From positions 992,001-1,056,000 of the forward strand of contig NZ_CP032762.1 of assembly GCF_003641205.1 (NCBI RefSeq): a stretch of 64,000 nucleotides of DNA, written 5' to 3'. The translations under genes and the position numbers were made by a program. The stretch is from Rhodococcus sp. P1Y. GTDB taxonomy: Bacteria > Actinomycetota > Actinomycetes > Mycobacteriales > Mycobacteriaceae. The notes below the pieces were generated by a model. That model was not told the DNA's origin and ran no database searches. It saw nothing but the letters and a program-made list of their open reading frames with translations. Shown in pieces: positions 36,320 to 44,525 of the stretch (positions are counted from its first letter, which is position 1; every line of letters begins with the position of its first letter).

Positions 36320-38935
36320 TCAATTCTGGTTGATCCTTCCGGTTCGATCCGAAAGCGCCCTGGTTCGATCCGAAAGCGCCCTGGTTCGATCCGAAAGCGC
36401 GCTGTCGATGACCTTGGCGACGTCGCCGGCCACCGGGTCGCGGACCATGTCCACGTGGCGACCATCGACGTGGTGAATCGACAGCTCGCCAGTCGCGACC
36501 GCAGCCCACGACCTGCGGTCCGCGGTGTTTTCCCTGGTGACGATCGCTGTGACTGGCCCGTCCCACGGGGTGGGTCGGTGAATCGACAGCGCCAAGCTGC
36601 CGATGATCCCGAATGCCAGCCATCGTTCGGTGGTACTGAATCTGAGGATTCCTGCCGCGACAACACGCGACACCAGGCCGGCCGTCGCCCATATCTTCTT
36701 CTTGGGTGCCGCTGCGGTCACCTGGTCGGCAGGCGCTGAAGCCAGTGTCTTTCCGCCAGGTAGTCGGTCCAGCAGATGACGGAAGAGCCGCGGATCGAGA
36801 AGCGTCACATGGGCTACGACGTCACCCTCGGCTCGAAGTCGGTGCGCAACTTCGAGGGCAATCCACCCGCCCAGCGAGTGGCCGGCCAGAAAATACGGTC
36901 CCGACGGCTGAATCTTCCTGATTTCGCGGACGTAGGTGCGAGCCGCGGCGCCGATGGTGCGGTCGGGTATCGCTCGATCGGCCATCCCCTTGGCCTGGAT
37001 GGCGTAGACGGGTCGATCGTGGTCCAGGCGATCTGCAAGTGCAGCGAGCCCGACTGCCGGAACACCCCCACCTGCGATGACGAAGAGCGGCGCCAGGGAT
37101 CCGGACGTGCGAAGCGGGACAGCGATGTTTCCGCCCCGCGGGCGTTCGGCCTGCTTCTCGATCGACGAGAGTTTGGCATCGATGATCGCGGCGAGCCGAC
37201 TGACACTCATAGCGCCGACGAGTTCTTCGATCGACAGCTCGACGTGGAACGCTCGCTGCACTCCGACCGAGATCTGAGTCAGTGCGAGAGAACCCGCGCC
37301 TAGTGCGGTGAAGTCCGCGTCGGCGCGCACAGTGGTCGTCCCGATCACGGACGCAACGATGGTGGTGACCCACAACTCGGTGGCGCCTCGCGGGGCTTCA
37401 GATCCGGCGGTGCCCGGATCGAGAAGTTCGGTGGCATCGGCTTCGGGCAACTTCTGCCGGTCGACTTTGCCTCGCTCGTTGCGCTCGATGCGGTCCAGCC
37501 GTGTGATGTTTCGGGGGATCATCCAGCTCGGTAGCTGACACTGGAGTCGTTCTCGAACGAGGTCCGCGTCGAGAGTGGCTCCGACGAAATACGCGTCGAG
37601 ATGCGATTGTTCGCCGATCGACCTCGGTACGACGGCGACGTCGGTGACCCCCTCGGTCGACCGGAGAGCCGCTTCCACCTCGGCCGGTTCGACCAGGTAG
37701 CCGCGAATCTTGACGGCGTCGTCGGCACGTCCGAGCAACTGCAGATGCCCGTTCTCGTCGAATCGGCCGAGATCACCCGTCGCGTAACGGTGAAGTCGGC
37801 CCTCGGTCGAGAACCGAGCGCGAGTCAGATCCGTGAGCCCGAGGTAGCCGTCGGCCAGGCATTCACCGGTGACGCGAATTTCGCCGACCTGTCCTGGGGA
37901 TACAGCTGTTCCCGCCTGGTCCACGATCTCGACGCGCTTTCCACGCGGCAGGGTTCCTGCGCCGAGAAATCCGGCGGGCAGAGATCGGTCGGCGTCGTAG
38001 ACGTCGTAGGCCACAGCGCCTGCTTCGGTGGTCGCGTACCAGTTGACGAAGGACGCGCCGCTTCCGAGCGCCGTGCGGAACGTCATCACATCTCGAGAAT
38101 GCAGCGCCTCACCGTAGGTGATCACCACACGCAAGGACGGGACGGCGTTCTCCGGGACGGCCGAAATCGCGTCGGTGACCGGTGGAAGACTGCGAACAAG
38201 GGAAGGCGAGCAGTGCAGCGTCGTCAGCGAAGAGCGTTCGATCCAGTCCGGCAGCGATGCCGACTGCGTCGACCTCGGATCCTGGCAATACACCGTCGCG
38301 CCGCTCAGCAGACCGGCGAACAGTGTGTTGATTCCAGCGCCGAAGCTGACCGGGAGTGCGTTTCCGACTCGGTCTCGTGAGGTGAGGCCAAGAGCCGAGC
38401 TGACCTCGTAGGCCTTGGTCAGGCACATGCGATGGCTGAGAACCACGCCCTTGGCGGTTCCCGTCGACCCCGACGTGAATGCGATCAGCGCGGTTCGGCT
38501 GCCGGTGAACGCAGGCAGGGGAATCGCCGAGTCCTCGACCAAGGACAGATCCGTCGAATCGAGCCGCACGGCAGAGCACGTTTCGACGATGTGGGCCGCG
38601 CGTTGCTCGGGCAGGTTGACGTCGAGGGGCACGAGGGAGTGTCCGGATGCCATGACCGCGAGCATCGTAATCATCGAATCGACGGTGGAGTTGGCCGCGA
38701 CTGCAATCGGCCGAGGAGCGCCAGGGACGAGGCAGGCGATCTTCCTTGCCGTTGCGTACGTGCGGTGCAACAGCTCGTCGAACGTGACGGCCTCGTTCCC
38801 GGTACGGATGGCGATGGCGTCGGGCACCGAGTGGGCAACCTCGCACAGCCGGTCGAGCACGGTCTCCCGGCTGTCCGGCCTGCACAGCGGAGCGAGCGGA
38901 GCATGGATCGGCGCTTCGACTCGATGCACCGACAT
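36320..38935 (-). CDS. compact nonribosomal peptide synthetase, A-PCP-TE
   Basis: An 871-residue single-module synthetase without a condensation domain. The adenylation domain spans about 25-500, with TSGSTGTAKG at 154-163, ATTEAGA, YATGDLGRF and GRADDAVKIRGYLVEPAEVE, and the terminal Lys in NERGKVDRQKLP. The carrier domain has the phosphopantetheine Ser549 in LGAGSLALTQI. The thioesterase domain has the nucleophile Ser687 in GHSLGGW. It should load an amino or aryl acid on its carrier and release it as a thioester-derived product; the substrate is unknown. The ATG at 38935 has GGAG 5 nt upstream. Three 21-bp repeats extend its C-terminus. A MacB-like ABC exporter follows, with a 150-bp AT-rich promoter region between. 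Confidence 0.88.
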   Translation of the reverse strand: MSVHRVEAPIHAPLAPLCRPDSRETVLDRLCEVAHSVPDAIAIRTGNEAVTFDELLHRTYATARKIACLVPGAPRPIAVAANSTVDSMITMLAVMASGHSLVPLDVNLPEQRAAHIVETCSAVRLDSTDLSLVEDSAIPLPAFTGSRTALIAFTSGSTGTAKGVVLSHRMCLTKAYEVSSALGLTSRDRVGNALPVSFGAGINTLFAGLLSGATVYCQDPRSTQSASLPDWIERSSLTTLHCSPSLVRSLPPVTDAISAVPENAVPSLRVVITYGEALHSRDVMTFRTALGSGASFVNWYATTEAGAVAYDVYDADRSLPAGFLGAGTLPRGKRVEIVDQAGTAVSPGQVGEIRVTGECLADGYLGLTDLTRARFSTEGRLHRYATGDLGRFDENGHLQLLGRADDAVKIRGYLVEPAEVEAALRSTEGVTDVAVVPRSIGEQSHLDAYFVGATLDADLVRERLQCQLPSWMIPRNITRLDRIERNERGKVDRQKLPEADATELLDPGTAGSEAPRGATELWVTTIVASVIGTTTVRADADFTALGAGSLALTQISVGVQRAFHVELSIEELVGAMSVSRLAAIIDAKLSSIEKQAERPRGGNIAVPLRTSGSLAPLFVIAGGGVPAVGLAALADRLDHDRPVYAIQAKGMADRAIPDRTIGAAARTYVREIRKIQPSGPYFLAGHSLGGWIALEVAHRLRAEGDVVAHVTLLDPRLFRHLLDRLPGGKTLASAPADQVTAAAPKKKIWATAGLVSRVVAAGILRFSTTERWLAFGIIGSLALSIHRPTPWDGPVTAIVTRENTADRRSWAAVATGELSIHHVDGRHVDMVRDPVAGDVAKVIDSALSDRTRALSDRTRALSDRTGRINQN
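36341..36402. repeat. 21-bp tandem repeat, three units, at the 3' end of the NRPS gene
   Basis: Three units of 21 bp with the core TTCGATCCGAAAGCGCC at 36341-36361, 36362-36382 and 36383-36402. They are in frame and encode three copies of SDRT(R/G)AL-type peptide (RALSDRT) near the C-terminus, followed only by a short tail and the stop. Confidence 0.85.
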
Positions 38936-39088
38936 AGTCGCTCCTTGCACGATATGGACGGCTTTACTCATCACTGGGTCAGTGTTGACCCGCTAAAACA
39001 ATCGCAAAGTCCGTTTTACTCGTTACAAGGTAACCCTAGGTCCTTTAGATCGCAACCTTTTATCGGGACATTTGGGACACAGTCGTCC

Positions 39089-41620
39089 TCACGCCTCGCC
39101 GATCGCCTCCAGGGGGCGAGTCCGTGCCGCACGGGCCGCAGGCCAGAGCGCAGCGAGGACGCCGACCACCGCCGATCCGACGAGCATCGCGACCATCTGC
39201 CCCCACGGGATGGTCAGCAGTCCGAGACCTTCGTCGCGCAGAGTTCGGACAAAACCCCACCCGAACGCGATTCCGAGGGCAAGCCCGACGATCGCGCCGA
39301 ACAACGCGATGAGCAGCGATTCCAGATAGATCGTGCGACGGAGTTGCGGTCGTTGCATTCCGACTGCGCGCAGCATGCCGATCTCACGGCGACGCTCGAC
39401 GACCGACAGCGCCAGTGTGTTGATGATGCCGAGGATCGCGATGACTACCGCGAGGGCGAGCAGACCGTAGAGAACTGCCAGCAGGGTGTCGATCTGCTGA
39501 CTCTGCGAGCCCTTGAACTCCTCTCGGTCCTGAACCTGCACGACGACGAACGGCTTGACTGCAGCTTCGAGATCACCGCGTAGCGCATCGAGATCGGTGC
39601 CGGGTGCGGCCCCGACGAGGACCACGATGTCCGAACGGACGATGGACGGCGTCACCTTCTGATACACGTCGTCGGAGATCATCCATTGTCCGACCAGCGG
39701 ACTGTCCTGGTAGATCGAGGTGACCGTGACCGGGACCTGCGTGCCGTCGACGCTCGTCATGTCGATGACGGTGCCCAGATTCCAGCCTTCGCTCGCCGAT
39801 GCAGATTCCGAGACCGCGATGCTGTCACCGGCCAACTCGGGAGATCCCGCCACGACGACACTGTCGAACAGGCCCTCGGGGCTGCCCTCCAGCGCGACGC
39901 CGAAAGCAGGTTCATCGCCGATGTCGACCGATACTGGGTGCAGGATCGCGACGCGCTCCACGCCGTCGACGGATCGTGCGGCCGCGCCGGCTCCTGTGGG
40001 GACACCGATCGATTGCGGGCCACTGAAGATGTAGTCGGCCTCGATCCCGTTGTCGACGAGTGCGTCGACGCTCGCCTTGGCGGTCGACCCGAGGACGCCG
40101 ATGACCGAGACCAGCATCAATCCGAGCATGAGCGCGAACGCGGTTGCTGCGGTGCGCCTGGGGTTTCGGACCGAGTTGGTCCTCGCCAGCCGTCCGACAG
40201 CACCGAATGGGCGGGTGAGAACCGAACCGAGTGCGCCGACGATCGGCCTCGACAACGACGGCGCGGCCAGGGCGACGGCGATGATCACCGCTATTGCGCC
40301 CGCGCCGACGGTAGCGGCCGCGCCTCCGCCGGTGGACTGTGCGCCGATGACGACGGCGGCTGCTCCCGCGGCGCCGATGGCGACGCCGACGAACGTACGA
40401 ACACGAAGACTGTCGCCAGCGGAGGCGAACTCCTCACGCATCGCTGCGATCGGTGGAATCTTCGCGGCGCGACGAGCAGGTGCGTACGCACTCAGGACCG
40501 TGACGACGATCCCGACGACGAACGAGACGATCACAGTCCGTGGTTCGAGCGCCAATGTACCGCTGGGTAATCCGAGATCGAACGCGTTGAGCAGGGCGCG
40601 AAGACCGTATGCGAGTCCGATGCCGCCCAGGAATCCTACGGCGCTACCGATCACTCCGACGACGAGGGCCTCCAGCACGACCGACCGGCTGACCTGGCCA
40701 CGGCTGGCACCGATGGCACGCAGGAGTGCGAGCTCGCGAACCCGTTGGGCGACGATCATCGAGAAGGTGTTGTAAATGATGAAAGTTCCTACCAGTAAGG
40801 CGATTCCGCCGAACGCAAGGAGGAAGTAGTTCACGAACGACAGAGCCTGCTCGATCTGAGCCTGAGCTTCTGCGCGGACGTCGTCGGCCGTCTGTACCTT
40901 GGCATCGGGCAATGCTGTGGCGATCTCGTCGCGCAGTTCGCTCTGGCCGATTCCGGTGCCTGCCACGTCGTAGTACTGCACGTGCTGTCCGTCCGTGAAC
41001 AGCTCGTTCGCCTGGCTTTCGAAGAACTGGATTCCGATGTATCCGCCGGACTCGGCTGCGGTGTCGTAGATGCCGGTGACGGTGACGTCGATCGTGCCCT
41101 TGGACGGTACGAGTACCTGGGTCTTGTCTCCGACGCCGAGGCCCGACCGCGTTGCGCCACCCTCGTTGATCACCACGTCGCCGGGGGCGGTGGGAGCCGT
41201 TCCCGCGGTGAACACCGATGGCTCACCCAGTCGCCGGTCGTCGGGAATGTACGACTCGCCGATCGTCGGGGCCCCGCCGGTCTGAACGGCCGACCCCGAT
41301 TCGTCGAGAACGACGATCTGCCCTCCGACGTACGGCACGACAGCGCGCACGTTCGGTAGCGCCGAGATGACGTCTGCGTCGGAGGTCGGTACTCCACTCG
41401 AGCGAGCATCCTCGGCGCTCACCCTGACGTCCGCTCCCTGCGCGGTATCAGAGAAGATCGACGAGAAGGTGCGCTGCAGTGTGTCGGTGAAGACGAAAGA
41501 GCCTGTGACGAAGGCAGTTCCGAGAACCACGGACAGGACGGTCAGCGCGAGTCTCACCTTGTGGGCGGCAAGGTTTCGCAACGACACCTTGCGCATGGGA
41601 TGGCCTGTTGCTGCAGCCAT
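39089..41620 (-). CDS. ABC transporter permease, FtsX/MacB-like
   Basis: An 843-residue FtsX-family permease with two FtsX domains and large extracellular MacB-like periplasmic segments. The N-terminus MRKVSLRNLAAHKVRLALTVLSVVLGTAFVTGSFVFTDTL is the usual start helix; hydrophobic FtsX repeats recur at about 270-400, 440-510 and 720-830. It should export peptides, lipids or drugs, or act as a mechanotransmitter, with the ATPase whose gene ends 1 bp upstream. The start codon at 41620 follows the ATPase stop directly (TGACATG). Neighbourhood with an A-PCP-TE synthetase hints at product export, but that is inference. Confidence 0.92.
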   Translation of the reverse strand: MAAATGHPMRKVSLRNLAAHKVRLALTVLSVVLGTAFVTGSFVFTDTLQRTFSSIFSDTAQGADVRVSAEDARSSGVPTSDADVISALPNVRAVVPYVGGQIVVLDESGSAVQTGGAPTIGESYIPDDRRLGEPSVFTAGTAPTAPGDVVINEGGATRSGLGVGDKTQVLVPSKGTIDVTVTGIYDTAAESGGYIGIQFFESQANELFTDGQHVQYYDVAGTGIGQSELRDEIATALPDAKVQTADDVRAEAQAQIEQALSFVNYFLLAFGGIALLVGTFIIYNTFSMIVAQRVRELALLRAIGASRGQVSRSVVLEALVVGVIGSAVGFLGGIGLAYGLRALLNAFDLGLPSGTLALEPRTVIVSFVVGIVVTVLSAYAPARRAAKIPPIAAMREEFASAGDSLRVRTFVGVAIGAAGAAAVVIGAQSTGGGAAATVGAGAIAVIIAVALAAPSLSRPIVGALGSVLTRPFGAVGRLARTNSVRNPRRTAATAFALMLGLMLVSVIGVLGSTAKASVDALVDNGIEADYIFSGPQSIGVPTGAGAAARSVDGVERVAILHPVSVDIGDEPAFGVALEGSPEGLFDSVVVAGSPELAGDSIAVSESASASEGWNLGTVIDMTSVDGTQVPVTVTSIYQDSPLVGQWMISDDVYQKVTPSIVRSDIVVLVGAAPGTDLDALRGDLEAAVKPFVVVQVQDREEFKGSQSQQIDTLLAVLYGLLALAVVIAILGIINTLALSVVERRREIGMLRAVGMQRPQLRRTIYLESLLIALFGAIVGLALGIAFGWGFVRTLRDEGLGLLTIPWGQMVAMLVGSAVVGVLAALWPAARAARTRPLEAIGEA

Positions 41621-41621
41621 G

Positions 41622-42386
41622 TCAGACCGTCTCCAACTGCTTCATACGATCGAGAACAGCCTCGGCGGTGGGGTTCGCGAGATGGTCGATGACGGCGCCG
41701 TCGGCGAGGAACACCACGCGGTCCGCGTAACTGGCCGCACGCGGATCGTGGGTGACGATCACGACGGTCTGGTCGAACTCGTCGGCCGCGGCACGAAGGA
41801 TGCCGAGAACCTCGCCCGAGGAACGAGAGTCGAGATTTCCCGTCGGCTCGTCACCGAAGACGATGTCCGGACGCCCGGCCAGAGCGCGTGCGCATGCGAC
41901 GCGTTGTTGCTGACCACCGGACAGCTCGCTCGGGCGGTGGCTGAGCCGATCGCGAATGCCCAGGCGATCGACCACGGTGTCGAGCCATTGCTGGTCGACC
42001 TTGCGGCCTGCGATGTCGAGCGGAAGGGTGATGTTCTCCAGGGCAGTGAGCGTCGGGACCAGATTGAAAGACTGGAAGACGAAACCGATTCTGTCTCTGC
42101 GCAACCCGGTCATCTGCTTGTCGCTGAGGTTCGTCAGCTCGGTGTCGCCGATCGTGACGGTCCCCGAGCTCGCGCTGTCGAGGCCGGCGAGGCAGTGCAT
42201 CAGCGTCGACTTGCCCGAACCGGACGGACCCATGATGGCCGTGAACTCGCCGCGGGCGAACTCGACACTCACATCCCGCAGGGCGTGGACCTGCGTGTCA
42301 CCCGAGCCGTACGTCTTGGTCAGCGCTTTCGCACTGGCAGCAGGAATGGAGCCTGCGGGACGGCTCGAGATCGTGGTGTCAGTCAT
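41622..42386 (-). CDS. ABC transporter ATP-binding protein, MacB/LolD-like
   Basis: A 254-residue ABC ATPase. Walker A GPSGSGKST, Q-loop FQSFNL, signature LSGGQQQR, Walker B IVFGDEPTGNLDS, and the H-loop VTHDPRAASYADRV. This pattern is of the MacB/LolD type that pairs with FtsX permeases, here the gene at 39089-41620. The ATG at 42386 was chosen over GTG 42392. Near its start a degenerate copy of the dispersed repeat (GGAATGGAGCCTGCGGGA) encodes RPAGSIPAAS at residues of about 9-18, before the conserved AKALTKTYG strand. Confidence 0.95.
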   Translation of the reverse strand: MTDTTISSRPAGSIPAASAKALTKTYGSGDTQVHALRDVSVEFARGEFTAIMGPSGSGKSTLMHCLAGLDSASSGTVTIGDTELTNLSDKQMTGLRRDRIGFVFQSFNLVPTLTALENITLPLDIAGRKVDQQWLDTVVDRLGIRDRLSHRPSELSGGQQQRVACARALAGRPDIVFGDEPTGNLDSRSSGEVLGILRAAADEFDQTVVIVTHDPRAASYADRVVFLADGAVIDHLANPTAEAVLDRMKQLETV

Positions 42387-42458
42387 GCGCACCAGTGTCC
42401 CAGTGTTTTGGGGCCCCGGCCATCGGGGGACACCCTGATTCGGCGCGAATCAGCCCCT

Positions 42459-42515
42459 GGTCATTCCGCAGGCTCCACTCCTGACCCGCCCTGGTCATTC
42501 CGCAGGCTCTACTCC
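42459..42515. repeat. dispersed 23-bp repeat, two inverted copies between the ABC operon and nfo
   Basis: On the minus strand GGAGTGGAGCCTGCGGAATGACC-type sequence occurs at 42459-42481 and again at 42493-42515, 34 bp apart. They fill the promoter region between the divergent ABC ATPase (start 42386) and endonuclease IV (start 42528) genes; the second copy ends 12 bp before the ATG. Confidence 0.75.
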
Positions 42516-42527
42516 TACCCTAAGTAC

Positions 42528-43292
42528 ATGCGTATCGGAGCACACGTTCGTGACAGTGCCGACCCACTCGGCTCGGCAGAGAGCCTCGGAGTCGACTTCG
42601 TTCAGATGTTCCTCACCGACCCGCAGAAGTGGAACAAGCTGACGCCGCACCCACAGGGCGAGGAGCTGAAGGCAAGCAATGTCGACGTCGTCGTGCACAG
42701 CTCGTACGTACTGAACGTCGCGAGCCTCAACAACCGCATACGAATCCCGTCACGCAAGGCAGTCATCGAGCAGGCGGCTGCGGCGGCTGATATCGGGGCC
42801 ATCGGACTCGTCGTCCACGGTGGACACGTTCGCGACGGCGAGGATACGGCGAAGGGATTCGAGAACTGGCGCAAGCTTTTCGAACGGCAAGCCGGTGAGG
42901 GCGGATTCGGCGTCCCGATCTTCATCGAGAACACCGCGGGCGGCGACTTCGCGATGGCTCGACATTTCGACGACATCGCCAGGCTGTGGGACGCCGTCGG
43001 AGAATTCGGTGCAGGCTTCTGTCTCGACACCTGCCATGCGTGGGCCGGCGGCGAGGAACTGCTCGGCGTCGTCGATCGAATCAAAGCCATCACCGGCCGA
43101 ATCGATCTGGTGCATCTGAACAACTCGCGTGACGAGTTCGATTCCGCGCGGGACCGCCACGCGAATCTCACTGCCGGAACAATCGATGCCGAGGTGTTGA
43201 CTGCAGTCGCCGAGGCATCGGGAGCGCCGGTGATTCTGGAGACGCCAGAAGAAGGACTTGCCCAGGACGTTGCGCTCCTGCAGTCCCTGTAA
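42528..43292 (+). CDS. nfo: endonuclease IV (deoxyribonuclease IV)
   Basis: A 254-residue AP endonuclease IV. It shows the Zn-binding blocks VVVHSSYVLNVAS, VVHGGHV, IFIENTAGG, FCLDTCHAWAGG, VHLNNSRDEFDSARDRHAN and ILETPEEG. The enzyme cleaves DNA 5' to abasic sites in base-excision repair and removes 3' blocking groups. The ATG at 42528 is 12 bp after a copy of the dispersed repeat. No SOS box is near it. Confidence 0.95.
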   Translation: MRIGAHVRDSADPLGSAESLGVDFVQMFLTDPQKWNKLTPHPQGEELKASNVDVVVHSSYVLNVASLNNRIRIPSRKAVIEQAAAAADIGAIGLVVHGGHVRDGEDTAKGFENWRKLFERQAGEGGFGVPIFIENTAGGDFAMARHFDDIARLWDAVGEFGAGFCLDTCHAWAGGEELLGVVDRIKAITGRIDLVHLNNSRDEFDSARDRHANLTAGTIDAEVLTAVAEASGAPVILETPEEGLAQDVALLQSL

Positions 43293-43295
43293 GGA

Positions 43296-43958
43296 CTATC
43301 GGACGAATGCGGACAGTGTCTTTTCCCAGAAACGTTCGAAGTCGTCGACGTCTGCGCGGGTGAAAATTCGGCTGTTCCAACGGAATTCGGTGTCGACCAG
43401 AGTGACTCCGTCGATCGCCGTGACGTCGCAACACACAGTAAGGCTGTGGGTCAGCGGGTCGTTGTCGTCGGATATCGACTGGACCGGACCGCTCCGAAAT
43501 GCGATTTGAGCTCCGGACTTGCGGGCGAGAGCGGGCGAGTCCGGATCGCGCCGTGCGGTAGCGAAGTCCGCCCCGCCGTTCGGGGCAGCGGCGACTCGCC
43601 GGCGCACTTCTTCGGTCAGCGAATCAGCGTGTCCCGAGGTGGGAAGCCGGACCGGAAAGTGGGAGCCCGTCGTGCTCTCGATGTCGATGAGAGCACCCGA
43701 CGCGCAACCGCGACAGCGATCGCTCTGCCACGCGCCGATGGTGGCCGCCAGCACGGCGAGCAACGTCGTCGACGACGGATTCTCGTGGCCCGCCCACTGT
43801 GTGCGTGTGCTGGTGACGACGGAGGAGTACACGGCGTCGATACGCGAGTCGGTGCGGCGGCTACCGAAGGTTCGTTCCTCGGGGGTGAGCACGGCGACCC
43901 AGTAGGGGACCTGTGCACGCACTGCTGCGTGCGCACCTGACACCGTCTGTGCGTTCAC
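43296..43958 (-). CDS. orphan NRPS condensation/epimerization-domain C-terminal lobe
   Basis: A 220-residue protein resembling the C-terminal lobe of NRPS condensation or epimerization domains: YWVAVLTPEERTFGSRRTDSRIDAV, then TTLLAVLAATIGAWQSDR (cf. LLAALALAL..W), ALIDIE, FPVRLPTSG, VAAAPNGGADFATARRDPDSPALARKSGAQIAFRS (cf. QISFNYLG) and the C-terminal FTRADVDDFERFWEKTLSAF. The N-terminal lobe with HHxxxDG is missing and no carrier or adenylation domain is fused. It could be an active partner protein, a docking protein, or a decaying remnant. The compact A-PCP-TE synthetase lies about 4.3 kb away on the same strand. Confidence 0.7.
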   Translation of the reverse strand: MNAQTVSGAHAAVRAQVPYWVAVLTPEERTFGSRRTDSRIDAVYSSVVTSTRTQWAGHENPSSTTLLAVLAATIGAWQSDRCRGCASGALIDIESTTGSHFPVRLPTSGHADSLTEEVRRRVAAAPNGGADFATARRDPDSPALARKSGAQIAFRSGPVQSISDDNDPLTHSLTVCCDVTAIDGVTLVDTEFRWNSRIFTRADVDDFERFWEKTLSAFVR

Positions 43959-44037
43959 CCGTATCCACCGCCTATATCGCTACCGGTCGAAAGCATTGCC
44001 TAACCTTGGTCACTGTAGCGACACAGCGGCGGCTCGG

Positions 44038-44520
44038 CTAGCGGCGGGGGAGCCTCGAGAGGGTCGGGACGGTGGGCTCGGGCGTCACCTCGCTCTGATC
44101 GAGGTTCTCGATCAGAGCGTCGGACCAGTTCAGGAGGCCCGCGATGTCGAGGCCGTACGGTGGATCGACCTCGTAGTCGAGAATGCGGTCGTGTCCCTGC
44201 CCCAGCAAAGAACGGGCGCCGACGGTGTTTCCGCGCAGCAGATGAGTGAGCCCGACGGCCAGTTGGGCGAGTCCTTGCCAGAGCCTTCGCTCACCCTCCG
44301 GTGAGTCTTTCCACGTGCCTTCGAGGATCTCGTGCGCGTGAAACGGCTTGCCGGCATCCAGCAGTTCCTGTGCGGCGAGGATGGACTCGTCGGGAGGGAG
44401 TCGAACGTCCTCGGGGATCCGCTCGACGCCCGCGGCGCCCCTCGGTAACGGCCTTCCCAGGCCGTCGCGGGGGCGTCCGTTCAGCGGTTTGCCGGAGGCG
44501 TCGCGTTCGCGGTCCGGCAT
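44038..44520 (-). CDS. DUF309 domain protein
   Basis: A 160-residue protein with a DUF309 core: ILAAQELLDAGKPFHAHEILEGTWKDSPEGERRLWQGLAQLAVGLTHLLRGNTVGARSLLGQG. The HAHEILE(G)xW motif is the family hallmark. The N-terminus MPDRERDASGKPLNGRPRDGLGRPLPRG is typical of actinobacterial members. The function is not known. The ATG at 44520 lies 5 bp after the MFS stop, so the two are probably one transcript. GTG 44529 is the alternative. Confidence 0.9.
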   Translation of the reverse strand: MPDRERDASGKPLNGRPRDGLGRPLPRGAAGVERIPEDVRLPPDESILAAQELLDAGKPFHAHEILEGTWKDSPEGERRLWQGLAQLAVGLTHLLRGNTVGARSLLGQGHDRILDYEVDPPYGLDIAGLLNWSDALIENLDQSEVTPEPTVPTLSRLPRR

Positions 44521-44525
44521 GTGCG

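Noticed and set aside
36341..36402. Possible CRISPR array
   Set aside because: The repeats are contiguous 21-bp units with no spacers and are in frame inside a gene; no cas genes are present.
39010..39060. AAAGG/CCTTT palindromic stretch upstream of the NRPS gene
   Set aside because: Short arms and unequal spacing; looks like AT-rich promoter DNA, not a convincing operator.
43990..44008. Iron-box (IdeR/DmdR)-like sequence near the condensation-lobe gene
   Set aside because: Only about 11 of 19 positions match the palindromic consensus; only the CTAACCT half is good. Not enough to call an iron-regulated gene.
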